From Ureibacillus thermophilus (GTDB lineage Bacteria > Bacillota > Bacilli > Bacillales_A > Planococcaceae): DNA of 64,000 nucleotides. Of the stretch, positions 8,319-16,391 are shown piece after piece; within the stretch, counting starts at the first letter, position 1; the number at the start of each line of letters is the position of its first letter. A program made the translations under genes and the position numbers. The stretch lies in assembly GCF_042657185.1 (NCBI RefSeq), contig NZ_JBHSNN010000002.1; one strand, written 5' to 3'. The notes below the pieces were generated by a model. That model did not search any database. It was not told the DNA's origin and saw only the letters and a program-made list of their open reading frames with translations.

Positions 8319-8684
8319 TTATAATCCTCCTTTGTTCCTTTTACTTTCTTCCTATTAAATTTTTAAAATTTCTGAATTTAATTAATATTATAACTTTCAC
8401 CAATTCAGAAAAAAAGAGTGTTTTAGAAAAAATACCTAAAACAAAAATGTTGCCGAAGTTGTGTTTTAAAGAAAATGAAAAGGAATGAAAAAATTCCGAA
8501 TAATGATGCTAGAAAACGAAAAAAATATTTATCCTTCTCTCAAAATATGAACATTTTTATTAAATCCAGAAAAAATATTCGTATTTTGATAAAAAGCCGG
8601 TTTAAAAATATAGGAAAATCCGTGTTCATCTTTTATAATTAGTGGTACACTGTTGTTATCAAAATGCTTTGAGGAGGTAAACAA
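8319..8684. other. Divergent AT-rich intergenic region
   Basis: About 366 bp between the divergently transcribed lipoprotein operon and rpiB. It must contain both promoters. TATAAT (8634) and TACACT (8646) are candidate -10 boxes toward rpiB, but neither has a good -35 at the right distance. I see no gene, repeat or strong hairpin. Confidence 0.6.
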
Positions 8685-9122
8685 GTGAAAGTAGCCATTT
8701 CATCAGACCATGGCGGCAATAATTTACGTAAAGAAATCATGGCTTTGTTGGATGAATTGAATATTGAATATGAAGATTTTGGTCCGAAAACAGACGATTC
8801 CGTCGACTATCCGGACTATGCGCTTCCGGTGGCGGAAGGGGTAGCAAACGGAAAATTTGACCGCGGCATTTTAATTTGCGGAACTGGCATCGGTATGTCC
8901 ATTGCAGCGAATAAAGTAAAAGGTGTTCGCTGTGCGTTGGTTCACGATGTTTTTAGTGCAAAAGCTACGAGATGTCATAACGATTCCAATGTTTTGGCAA
9001 TGGGAGAGAGAGTCATTGGTCCGGGTTTAGCACGGGAAATCGTGAAAACATGGTTGAATACAGATTTTGAAGGCGGCCGCCACGAACGCCGCGTGAAAAA
9101 AATTGCGGAACTTGAAGGGTGA
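8685..9122 (+). CDS. rpiB: Ribose-5-phosphate isomerase B
   Basis: RpiB/LacAB-family sugar-phosphate isomerase of the pentose phosphate pathway, interconverting ribose-5-P and ribulose-5-P. The 145-aa protein begins with MKVAISSDHGG. It carries the family motifs DYPDYALPVA, ICGTGIGMSIAANKV (active-site Cys) and CHNDSNVLAMGER. The start is GTG with GAGGAGGT upstream. It is directly followed by ywlG with a 7-bp gap. This is the position of B. subtilis ywlF. Confidence 0.94.
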   Translation: MKVAISSDHGGNNLRKEIMALLDELNIEYEDFGPKTDDSVDYPDYALPVAEGVANGKFDRGILICGTGIGMSIAANKVKGVRCALVHDVFSAKATRCHNDSNVLAMGERVIGPGLAREIVKTWLNTDFEGGRHERRVKKIAELEG

Positions 9123-9129
9123 GTTTCTT

Positions 9130-9696
9130 ATGGTTCTTGAAACCATTCAAAATCAATTGTCGCAGTTGCTTTCGGAATTTGAAGAACAAGTGGAGCTCTT
9201 GCCGGGGCAACTTTTTGTGGTCGGCTGTTCGACATCGGAAATCAAAGGTTCAAAAATTGGAACAGCTGGTTCAATGGAGATTGCGAAAGTGTTATACGAA
9301 GAATTGAACGCCTTCGCAAAAAGGCATGGAGTGTATCTTGTTTTCCAAGGATGCGAGCATATCAACCGCGCATTGACTTTGGAACAGGAAGCAGCCGAGA
9401 AATATGGTCTTGAGTCGGTATCGGTGATTCCTGTTCAAAATGCAGGCGGTTCTATGTCTGCATATGCCTATCGAAAATTGAAAAAACCTGTGGTGGTTGA
9501 AAATATTCGGGCTCATGCGGGAATCGATATTGGACAAACGCTAATTGGCATGCATTTAAAAGAGGTAGCTGTTCCTGTTCGTACATCTGTCCGCCAAATT
9601 GGCGAAGCAATTGTGTCAGCGGCCAAAACCCGACCAAAACTTATTGGAGGCAGCCGCGCTGTTTATGAACTCGAAGAAGGAACAACTTGCCATTAA
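9130..9696 (+). CDS. ywlG: YwlG family protein (UPF0340/DUF436)
   Basis: A 188-aa cytosolic protein of the conserved YwlG family, function unestablished. Recognisable stretches are VVGCSTSEIKGSKIGTAGS near the N-terminus, VFQGCEHINRALTLE, and GIDIGQTLIGMHLKEVAVP. ATG at 9130 is chosen because AAGGGTGAG lies just upstream, overlapping the rpiB stop. The rpiB-ywlG-glyA order is conserved in Bacilli. Confidence 0.9.
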   Translation: MVLETIQNQLSQLLSEFEEQVELLPGQLFVVGCSTSEIKGSKIGTAGSMEIAKVLYEELNAFAKRHGVYLVFQGCEHINRALTLEQEAAEKYGLESVSVIPVQNAGGSMSAYAYRKLKKPVVVENIRAHAGIDIGQTLIGMHLKEVAVPVRTSVRQIGEAIVSAAKTRPKLIGGSRAVYELEEGTTCH

Positions 9697-9784
9697 ATAT
9701 ATACGTTAACTAGCAGAAGTTTATGCGGATTCTAAGGGAACCTACCCTTACTTGAAAATATTAAAATTAGTAGGAGGAACTTTG

Positions 9785-11047
9785 ATGGCTTACGAAAAAC
9801 TTGCAGCTCAAGACAGGGCTGTGCTTGAAGCAATTTTAAATGAAAAGAAACGTCAACAAGAAAACATTGAATTAATTGCATCCGAAAATATCGTTTCAGA
9901 AGCGGTAATGGAAGCACAAGGATCTGTGTTAACAAATAAATATGCAGAAGGTTACCCAGGAAAACGTTACTATGGCGGCTGTGAACACGTCGACGTAGTA
10001 GAAGAGATCGCTCGTGAACGGGCAAAAGAACTCTTTGGTGCAAAATTTGCAAATGTTCAACCGCATTCCGGCGCTCAAGCAAACATGGCGGTTTATTTCT
10101 CTGTATTGCAACCAGGAGACACAGTATTGGGAATGAATTTATCCCATGGCGGTCACTTAACCCATGGTTCGCCAGTCAACTTCTCCGGGATTCAATACAA
10201 TTTCGTTGAATATGGCGTAACAAAAGATACGAATGTGATTGACTATGATGATGTTCGTGCGAAAGCATTGGAACATAAACCAAAACTAATCGTGGCAGGC
10301 GCTTCTAGTTATCCTAGAGAGATTGATTTCAAAAAATTCCGCGAAATCGCTGATGAAGTGGGCGCTTACTTCATGGTGGATATGGCGCATATCGCAGGTC
10401 TTGTGGCTGCTGGCGAACATCCATCTCCAGTTCCATATGCGCATTTCACAACAACAACGACGCACAAAACATTGCGCGGCCCTCGCGGCGGTTTAGTGCT
10501 CACTAACGACGAAGAATTGGCGAAAAAAATTGACAAATCCGTGTTCCCTGGCATTCAAGGCGGTCCATTAATGCACGTGATTGCCGCAAAAGCAGTGGCA
10601 TTTGGCGAAGCATTGAAACCGGAATTCAAAGAATACGCAAAGCAAATTAAGAAAAATGCTCAAGTACTTGCGGAAACATTGATTTCTGAAGGTCTGCAAA
10701 TCGTATCCGGCGGAACAGACAACCACTTATTGCTTGTAAATGTAAAATCTGTCGGCCTTACTGGAAAAGCAGCAGAAAAATTATTGGATGAAGTAAAAAT
10801 CACTGTAAACAAAAACTCCATCCCATTTGATGAAGAAAAACCATTTGTGACATCCGGCATCCGCATTGGTACACCAGCCATTACAACTCGCGGCTTTAAA
10901 GAAGAAGATGCGAAAGAAGTCGGCTTAATCATTGCAAAAGTATTGAAAAATCCAGAAGATCAAGCAGTTAAAGAAGAAGCTCTTGCCCGCGTTAAAGCAT
11001 TGACTGACAAATATCCGATTTATGAAGATTTAGTGGTAGGAAAATAA
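9785..11047 (+). CDS. glyA: Serine hydroxymethyltransferase
   Basis: PLP enzyme converting serine and tetrahydrofolate to glycine and methylene-THF, the main one-carbon source. The 420-aa protein starts MAYEKLAAQDRAVLEAI. It shows NIELIASENIVS, the YAEGYPGKRYYGG substrate region, and the PLP-lysine motif TTTTHKTLRGPRGG near residue 226. TAGGAGGA before 9785 fixes the start. An in-frame upstream ATG at 9752 would add 11 unrelated residues. A rho-independent terminator follows. Confidence 0.96.
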   Translation: MAYEKLAAQDRAVLEAILNEKKRQQENIELIASENIVSEAVMEAQGSVLTNKYAEGYPGKRYYGGCEHVDVVEEIARERAKELFGAKFANVQPHSGAQANMAVYFSVLQPGDTVLGMNLSHGGHLTHGSPVNFSGIQYNFVEYGVTKDTNVIDYDDVRAKALEHKPKLIVAGASSYPREIDFKKFREIADEVGAYFMVDMAHIAGLVAAGEHPSPVPYAHFTTTTTHKTLRGPRGGLVLTNDEELAKKIDKSVFPGIQGGPLMHVIAAKAVAFGEALKPEFKEYAKQIKKNAQVLAETLISEGLQIVSGGTDNHLLLVNVKSVGLTGKAAEKLLDEVKITVNKNSIPFDEEKPFVTSGIRIGTPAITTRGFKEEDAKEVGLIIAKVLKNPEDQAVKEEALARVKALTDKYPIYEDLVVGK

Positions 11048-11055
11048 TCGATTTG

Positions 11056-11087
11056 CCTCGCTCAAGTGGATTGAGCGGGGTTTTTTT
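11056..11087 (+). terminator. Terminator after glyA
   Basis: CCTCGCTCAA and TTGAGCGGGG (with a wobble) around the loop GTGGA, followed by seven T. Confidence 0.9.
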
Positions 11088-11287
11088 ATTTGCGGTTTAG
11101 TATGAATAATCAAATAGCAGAGATATCAGCTATTCAGAACGAAACAACAAAATGAAATAAAAATTTGAATAATTCATAAAAAAATAAGCAAAATTCACGA
11201 AAAAACCTTCCCGTTCCAACTTCCGAAAAAAAGAAAATGACAACTATGTAAATGATTTGTTTATTTATTTTCTAAAGCATGGTTTTT

Positions 11288-11296
11288 TGTTATACT
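11288..11296 (+). promoter_or_regulatory. Putative extended -10 promoter of upp
   Basis: TGTTATACT forms an extended -10 (TGnTATACT) about 82 bp before the upp start. The region upstream (11088-11287) is AT-rich and has no good -35. No riboswitch fold was recognised in the leader. Confidence 0.45.
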
Positions 11297-11378
11297 AGTT
11301 TGGATAATGTGGAACCATAATCCCACTCTAAGTCCGAATAGACATCATAATTTTAAATCGAAGTTAGGAGCGAACTAC

Positions 11379-12008
11379 ATGAGTAGAGTATATGTATTTG
11401 ACCATCCATTAATCCAACATAAGTTGACGTATATCCGCGATAAAAACACAGGAACAAAAGAATTCCGTGAACTTGTTGATGAAGTGGCTACACTAATGGC
11501 CTTTGAAATTACTCGCGATTTGCCCACAGAAGAAATTGAAATCGAAACGCCGATTACTAAAGCTAAAACAAGAGTGCTTGCAGGGAAGAAAATCGCTCTT
11601 GTTCCAATTTTGCGTGCGGGAATCGGAATGGTTGACGGCGTATTAAAACTGATTCCTGCTGCGAAAGTGGGACATATCGGTTTATACCGCGATCCGGAAA
11701 CATTAAAACCGGTGGAATATTATGTTAAACTTCCGCAAGACGTGCAAGAGCGTGAATTTATCGTAGTTGACCCAATGCTTGCAACAGGCGGTTCCGCAGT
11801 AGAAGCCATCAATGCATTGAAAAAACGGGGAGCAAACAACATTAAATTCATGTGCTTAATTGCAGCTCCAGAAGGCGTTGAAGTTCTGCAAAAAGCCCAT
11901 CCAGATGTAGACATTTTCATCGCAGCCCTTGATGAAAAATTAAACGAACATGGCTACATCGTTCCTGGTTTAGGGGATGCAGGCGACCGCCTATTCGGCA
12001 CGAAATAA
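11379..12008 (+). CDS. upp: Uracil phosphoribosyltransferase
   Basis: Salvage enzyme making UMP from uracil and PRPP. The 209-aa protein starts MSRVYVFDHPLIQHKL. It has the GIGMVDGVL region, YYVKLPQ and the PRPP-binding loop VVDPMLATGGSAV. The end, GYIVPGLGDAGDRLFGTK, binds uracil in this family. AGGAG upstream supports 11379. An upstream in-frame ATG at 11307 has no ribosome binding site. A terminator follows. Confidence 0.96.
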   Translation: MSRVYVFDHPLIQHKLTYIRDKNTGTKEFRELVDEVATLMAFEITRDLPTEEIEIETPITKAKTRVLAGKKIALVPILRAGIGMVDGVLKLIPAAKVGHIGLYRDPETLKPVEYYVKLPQDVQEREFIVVDPMLATGGSAVEAINALKKRGANNIKFMCLIAAPEGVEVLQKAHPDVDIFIAALDEKLNEHGYIVPGLGDAGDRLFGTK

Positions 12009-12017
12009 TATTTAGAG

Positions 12018-12050
12018 AAAAAGCGTCCTTCAGTTTGAAGGGCGTTTTCC
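12018..12050 (+). terminator. Terminator after upp
   Basis: AAAGCGTCCTTCA pairs with TGAAGGGCGTTTT through G-U wobbles, with a T-run at the 3' side. Confidence 0.75.
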
Positions 12051-12112
12051 ACTATTCAAACGTCTTATAAACTACAGCACTCATTGCCCATACAGGAAGG
12101 GAGAATCATTCA

Positions 12113-13255
12113 TTGCAAAAAATTAAAGTGATGACTATATTTGGTACAAGACCTGAAGCGATTAAAATGGCGCCAGTTGTGTTGGAACTCCAAAAGCATC
12201 CAGACGAAATCGAATCGATTGTCACAGTCACAGCACAGCATCGCCAAATGCTTGACCAAGTTCTCGAAACATTCAATATTACGCCTGATTACGACTTAAA
12301 TATTATGAAAGACCGGCAAACATTAATCGATGTAACGGTCAACGCCCTTCAAGGTTTGGACAAAGTCATGAAGGAAGCAAAGCCAGACATCGTATTGGTG
12401 CATGGCGATACAACAACGACATTTGTAGGAAGCCTTGCCGCGTTCTACAATCAAATTGCCATTGGACACGTCGAAGCGGGCTTGAGAACGCACAACAAAT
12501 ACTCACCTTATCCGGAAGAAATGAATCGCCAGTTGACAGGGGTTATGGCAGACCTTCACTTTGCGCCGACTGAACAATCGCGCCAAAACTTACTGAAAGA
12601 AAATAAAAATCCAGATACGATTTTTGTGACAGGCAATACAGCCATTGATGCACTAAAAACAACGGTGAAAGAACAGTATTCACACCCGATTCTAGAGAAA
12701 ATCGGAAGCGACCGCATGATTCTTTTAACAGCCCATCGCCGTGAAAACTTGGGCGAACCGATGCGCCATATGTTCCGTGCCATCAAGCGTCTTTTGCAAG
12801 AACACGATGATGTACAAGTAATTTATCCAGTGCATTTAAATCCAGCAGTAAGAGAAGTAGCTAATGAAATTTTAGGAAATGATCCGAGAATTCATTTGAT
12901 TGAACCGCTTGAAGTATTTGATTTCCATAATTTCGCTGCCCGATCATATATGATTTTGACAGATTCGGGAGGCGTACAGGAAGAAGCGCCGTCTTTAGGA
13001 AAACCAGTGCTTGTACTAAGGGATACAACAGAGCGGCCTGAAGGGATTGCTGCAGGTACCTTGAAACTTGCGGGAACAAACGAAGAAAACATTTATCGTT
13101 TGGCGAAGGAATTATTGGAGGACGAAGAAGCTTACAATCAAATGGCAAAAGCGTCCAATCCATATGGAGATGGTTTTGCATCAAGACGGATAGTAGATGC
13201 ACTTCTTACGTATTTCTACGAAAAGAAACGTTCATCAAAATCTATTCATATTTAA
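12113..13255 (+). CDS. mnaA: UDP-N-acetylglucosamine 2-epimerase (non-hydrolysing)
   Basis: Interconverts UDP-GlcNAc and UDP-ManNAc for teichoic-acid linkage units and ManNAc-containing wall polymers. The 380-aa protein begins with IMTIFGTRPEAIKMAP-type sequence. It carries VLVHGDTTTT, GHVEAGLRT, the LLTAHRREN histidine motif and TDSGGVQEEAPSLGKP. The start is TTG after GGAAGGGAG. Its product is the substrate for the wecC dehydrogenase at 43.9 kb and the wecG/tagA transferase at 46 kb. Location between upp and atpI is common in Bacilli. Confidence 0.95.
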   Translation: MQKIKVMTIFGTRPEAIKMAPVVLELQKHPDEIESIVTVTAQHRQMLDQVLETFNITPDYDLNIMKDRQTLIDVTVNALQGLDKVMKEAKPDIVLVHGDTTTTFVGSLAAFYNQIAIGHVEAGLRTHNKYSPYPEEMNRQLTGVMADLHFAPTEQSRQNLLKENKNPDTIFVTGNTAIDALKTTVKEQYSHPILEKIGSDRMILLTAHRRENLGEPMRHMFRAIKRLLQEHDDVQVIYPVHLNPAVREVANEILGNDPRIHLIEPLEVFDFHNFAARSYMILTDSGGVQEEAPSLGKPVLVLRDTTERPEGIAAGTLKLAGTNEENIYRLAKELLEDEEAYNQMAKASNPYGDGFASRRIVDALLTYFYEKKRSSKSIHI

Positions 13256-13384
13256 TTATAGGGATATAAAAATCCAAAAAATCATTGTAACAAATATCAC
13301 TGCCTGCTAAAACCAATTTTCTGTAGTAAATTTGTCGATATTTTGACAAGATAATTTCGGTGTGAAGTTTTTCACTAAAACGCA

Positions 13385-13413
13385 TTGACATCAAAATTTC
13401 CCTATTGTATGCT
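13385..13413 (+). promoter_or_regulatory. Candidate sigma-A promoter of the atp operon
   Basis: TTGACA (13385-13390), 17-bp spacer, TATGCT (13408-13413), about 260 bp upstream of atpI. This is the best promoter match in the 418-bp gap 13256-13673. A 60-codon open frame over the end of this gap has no ribosome binding site and is not called. Confidence 0.65.
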
Positions 13414-13673
13414 TACAAAGTGTATGAATATTAAAGGGTTTCGTTCAGAAATGATACTCAAACCCTTGTAATATCAAGTTTCTACTACCAATACGGTGGG
13501 AACGTAGAATGCAATTTTGGGAACGTGGAAGAGTCTGAATACAAGAGCTGAATTAGGGGAAAAATATATCACCGTAAAAAATTTTTGCCCTTATGTGAAA
13601 ACTAAAAGTAATATTCCCATTCTACACCATGTTTCCATGGTACGGCAAATAATGGATTCAGGAGATTATACCA

Positions 13674-14048
13674 ATGTTGGATTTGCACCGAACTTTTGAT
13701 AAGCAGAAAAAAGCTTTATTTTTTTTGCTTGCCCTATGTGTATTGGGATGGTTCTTTACACCATATCCAACGATTTTTTCCGGGATAGGGATCGGTGCGA
13801 TTTTTGGTACTTACAACTTTTGGATTCTTGTTCGACGAATGGACAAGTTTGACCGTTCCTATCGTGATGGAAAACGTTCAGTTTCACTTGGTTCGGGTTT
13901 GCGCTTTGCATCTGCAGTCGCTGCAGTCGCAATACCTATCTCGTTGCCCAACTACTTCAATGTTGTTAGCTCAGTTATTGGGTTAATGATACCTTATATC
14001 TTCCTCTTTATTGAGGCCTTATATAGTTTAATGAAAACTAGAAAATAG
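13674..14048 (+). CDS. atpI: ATP synthase subunit I
   Basis: A 124-aa membrane protein with four hydrophobic segments (near 15-30, 35-55, 78-98 and 102-120). It acts as an assembly factor for the c-ring and possibly Mg2+ supply in Bacillus. GGAG lies 10 nt before the ATG. Assignment rests on topology, size and location as the first gene of the atp operon. Sequence conservation in this family is low. Confidence 0.88.
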   Translation: MLDLHRTFDKQKKALFFLLALCVLGWFFTPYPTIFSGIGIGAIFGTYNFWILVRRMDKFDRSYRDGKRSVSLGSGLRFASAVAAVAIPISLPNYFNVVSSVIGLMIPYIFLFIEALYSLMKTRK

Positions 14049-14078
14049 GTCCATTTGAAAGTGAGGTGAGTGCAAAAA

Positions 14079-14804
14079 ATGGAACACGGAGCACCGGAAG
14101 TTACTCTGCATTTGGGAGATATTCCAATCACATTTAATTTAGCCACAGTTTTAACTTTATTAGTTACTGCGACAATTGTATTTATCATCGCGTTCATCTC
14201 TACAAGAAATCTACAGCTAAAACCAACAGGTATGCAAAACTTCATGGAATGGGTAATGGACTTTGTAAAGAACATTATCAAAAGCAACATGGACTGGAAA
14301 ACAGGTGGGCGTTTCCACGTATTAGGTATTACGCTCATTATGTTTATCGCCGTTGCGAACATGCTAGGTTTACCATTCTCTGGCATTGTAATTCATGGAA
14401 ATTTATGGTGGAAATCACCAACAGCAGATCCTGTTGTGACACTAACACTAGCTTCAATGGTAACAGTGCTTGCAACATTCTATGGCATTAAATTACATGG
14501 TACAGGACATTATTTCAAAACATTTGTCCAACCAAAATCATTCTTATTACCATTAAAAATCATAGAAGAATTCGCAAACACATTAACTCTCGGTTTGCGT
14601 CTCTATGGTAACATCTATGCAGGTGAAATTCTTTTAGGCTTGCTTGCTGGACTAGCTAGTTCATCAATCTTAGGCTTTATTGGTGCCATTATCCCAACAA
14701 TGGCATGGCTAGGATTCTCAATCTTTATCGGCTTTATCCAAGCCTTTGTATTTACAATGTTAACAATGGTTTATTTATCACACAAAGTGAGCAAAGACCA
14801 TTAA
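14079..14804 (+). CDS. atpB: F0 ATP synthase subunit a
   Basis: The proton half-channel subunit of F0. The 241-aa protein has five to six membrane segments and the family signature around the essential arginine in LTLGLRLYGNIYAGEILLG. GAGGTGAG precedes ATG 14079. A GTG three codons upstream overlaps that ribosome binding site. Confidence 0.95.
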   Translation: MEHGAPEVTLHLGDIPITFNLATVLTLLVTATIVFIIAFISTRNLQLKPTGMQNFMEWVMDFVKNIIKSNMDWKTGGRFHVLGITLIMFIAVANMLGLPFSGIVIHGNLWWKSPTADPVVTLTLASMVTVLATFYGIKLHGTGHYFKTFVQPKSFLLPLKIIEEFANTLTLGLRLYGNIYAGEILLGLLAGLASSSILGFIGAIIPTMAWLGFSIFIGFIQAFVFTMLTMVYLSHKVSKDH

Positions 14805-14885
14805 TTTATAAATTCATAGTGTTATATACATTATGAGTATTTTTATGAAAAAAAATAAAAAATTATTCCAAGGAGGAAATATAAA

Positions 14886-15098
14886 ATGGGTCTTTTAGCA
14901 GCAGCAATTGCAATCGGTTTAGCAGCACTAGGTGCAGGTATTGGTAACGGTTTAATCGTATCTCGTACAGTAGAAGGAATTGCACGTCAACCAGAAGCAC
15001 GTGGGGTTCTTCAAACTACAATGTTCATCGGGGTAGCGTTAGTTGAGGCCTTACCAATCATCGCAGTAGTTGTTGCGTTCATCGTAATGAACCGATAA
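14886..15098 (+). CDS. atpE: F0 ATP synthase subunit c
   Basis: A 70-aa hairpin subunit of the c-ring: two membrane helices joined by the polar loop ARQPEARG. The ion-binding carboxylate is Glu54 in GVALVEALPII. The Q and T/S ligands of Na+-type c subunits are not evident, so proton coupling is expected. AAGGAGGAAAT precedes the ATG. A stem-loop follows the gene, before atpF. Confidence 0.96.
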   Translation: MGLLAAAIAIGLAALGAGIGNGLIVSRTVEGIARQPEARGVLQTTMFIGVALVEALPIIAVVVAFIVMNR

Positions 15099-15109
15099 TT
15101 GGTTCCATG

Positions 15110-15144
15110 TGGCGAAGGATGATTTACATAAAAAAACTTCGCCA
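15110..15144 (+). other. Intercistronic stem-loop between atpE and atpF
   Basis: TGGCGAAG (15110-15117) and CTTCGCCA (15137-15144) around a 19-nt loop, followed only by T-rich mixed sequence. It lies in an unusually long 212-bp gap in the operon. It could protect or process the atpE message, which is needed in roughly tenfold excess. Confidence 0.55.
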
Positions 15145-15310
15145 TTCCTTTTATTTTCAATGTTTAAGGAAGACATTTTTTTAGAAGAATGACTGGTAGA
15201 AAATGAAAAGGTTTTAAATATAAATGGCTCTCTTCAAATTTCAATTAGAAATGGACTGAAGAAGGGCAAGTAAAATGGAATTTGAAGCTCTTGAAGGGAG
15301 TGAAACAATC

Positions 15311-15832
15311 GTGAATTTAGAATATTTAGTATTAGGTTCTACAGCAGAAGCAGTTAACCTTGGAGATATTCTTGCGACACTGGTAATCTTCCTCGTTTTA
15401 ATGGCATTGTTAAAGAAATTTGCTTGGGGTCCATTAATGGGCATCATGCAACAACGCGAGGAATTAGTTGCAAGTGAAATTGAAGCGGCTGAAACTGCTC
15501 GCAAAGAAGCAGCAAAAACTTTAGAAGAGCAAAAAGCCCTTTTAAAAGAAGCTCGTACAGAAGCGCAAAAAATTATTGAAAGCGCTAAAAAACAAGCAGA
15601 AGCACAACGAGACGAAATCGTGGAAGCAGCTCGCCAAGAAGCAAATCGCTTGAAAGAATCTGCTGTTCGTGAAATCGAAACAGAAAAAGAAAAAGCGATC
15701 GCTTCATTGCGTGAAGAAGTGGTTTCCCTTTCTGTTCTTGCGGCATCCAAAGTGCTTGAAAAAGAAATTTCTGAAGAAGATAACAGCGCATTAATTAAAG
15801 AAACGATTGCTAAGGCAGGCGAAGCGAAATGA
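15311..15832 (+). CDS. atpF: F0 ATP synthase subunit b
   Basis: Peripheral stalk subunit linking F0 to F1: one N-terminal membrane segment (about 16-38, LATLVIFLVLMALLKKFAWG), then a long charged helix for the b-b coiled coil. The GTG at 15311 is preferred. It has AAGGGAGTGA upstream and gives the usual N-terminus MNLEYLVLG. An ATG at 15275 with its own weaker ribosome binding site (GAAGGGCAAG) would add 12 residues and cannot be excluded. It overlaps atpH by 4 bp. Confidence 0.93.
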   Translation: MNLEYLVLGSTAEAVNLGDILATLVIFLVLMALLKKFAWGPLMGIMQQREELVASEIEAAETARKEAAKTLEEQKALLKEARTEAQKIIESAKKQAEAQRDEIVEAARQEANRLKESAVREIETEKEKAIASLREEVVSLSVLAASKVLEKEISEEDNSALIKETIAKAGEAK

Positions 15833-16371
15833 GTAACTATTCTGTAGCGAAACGCTATGCCGAGGCATTGTTTGCTGTGGCACAAGAGCAAAATATTGTA
15901 AATCAAGTGAATCAAGATCTTCAAGAAATCGCCCAAGTGATCAAAGAAAATCGCGATTTCCTTGCATTGCTTACAAATCCGAAGTTTTCTTCAGAAAAGA
16001 AAAAAGAAATGGTTTCGGAGCTATTTAAAGAAGCCAATCCGATTTTATTAAACACACTAAAACTTTTAGTGGATAAAAAACGAATGAATGAATTAAAACA
16101 TATTGCAGAAGCATTTAAAGCGTTGGCAGCAGACGCTCAAGGCACTGCGGAAGCTACAGTTTATTCAACTCGCGAATTAACGGAAGAAGAGAAAAAAGAC
16201 ATCTCAACTTCTTTTGCGAAACTTGTTGGCAAAGAGACTCTGAACATTACAAATGTAATTGAACCATCCGTGATTGGTGGCGTTCGTGTTCAAATTGGCA
16301 ACATCATTTTCGATAACACTGTAGCAAGCAAATTAGAAAGTCTCAGACGCACGTTAGTCGTTAATAATTAG
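15829..16371 (+). CDS. atpH: F1 ATP synthase subunit delta
   Basis: Stalk subunit at the top of F1, 180 aa, starting MSNYSVAKRYAEALF as in the family. The C-terminal signature reads IEPSVIGGVRVQIGN. Translationally coupled to atpF (ATGA overlap), with atpA 20 bp downstream. Confidence 0.95.
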   Translation: MSNYSVAKRYAEALFAVAQEQNIVNQVNQDLQEIAQVIKENRDFLALLTNPKFSSEKKKEMVSELFKEANPILLNTLKLLVDKKRMNELKHIAEAFKALAADAQGTAEATVYSTRELTEEEKKDISTSFAKLVGKETLNITNVIEPSVIGGVRVQIGNIIFDNTVASKLESLRRTLVVNN

Positions 16372-16391
16372 AAAAGTGAGAGGTGACATTC

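Noticed and set aside
9697..11378. Riboswitch in the glyA or upp leader
   Set aside because: No recognisable purine, preQ1, glycine or T-box core; only the glyA terminator and a putative promoter were found.
13517..13699. 60-codon frame before atpI
   Set aside because: No ribosome binding site, overlaps the atpI start, and no recognisable sequence.
15241..15936. 231-codon minus-strand frame opposite atpF
   Set aside because: Shadow of the helical atpF coding strand; Ser/Ala-rich translation without domain or ribosome binding site.
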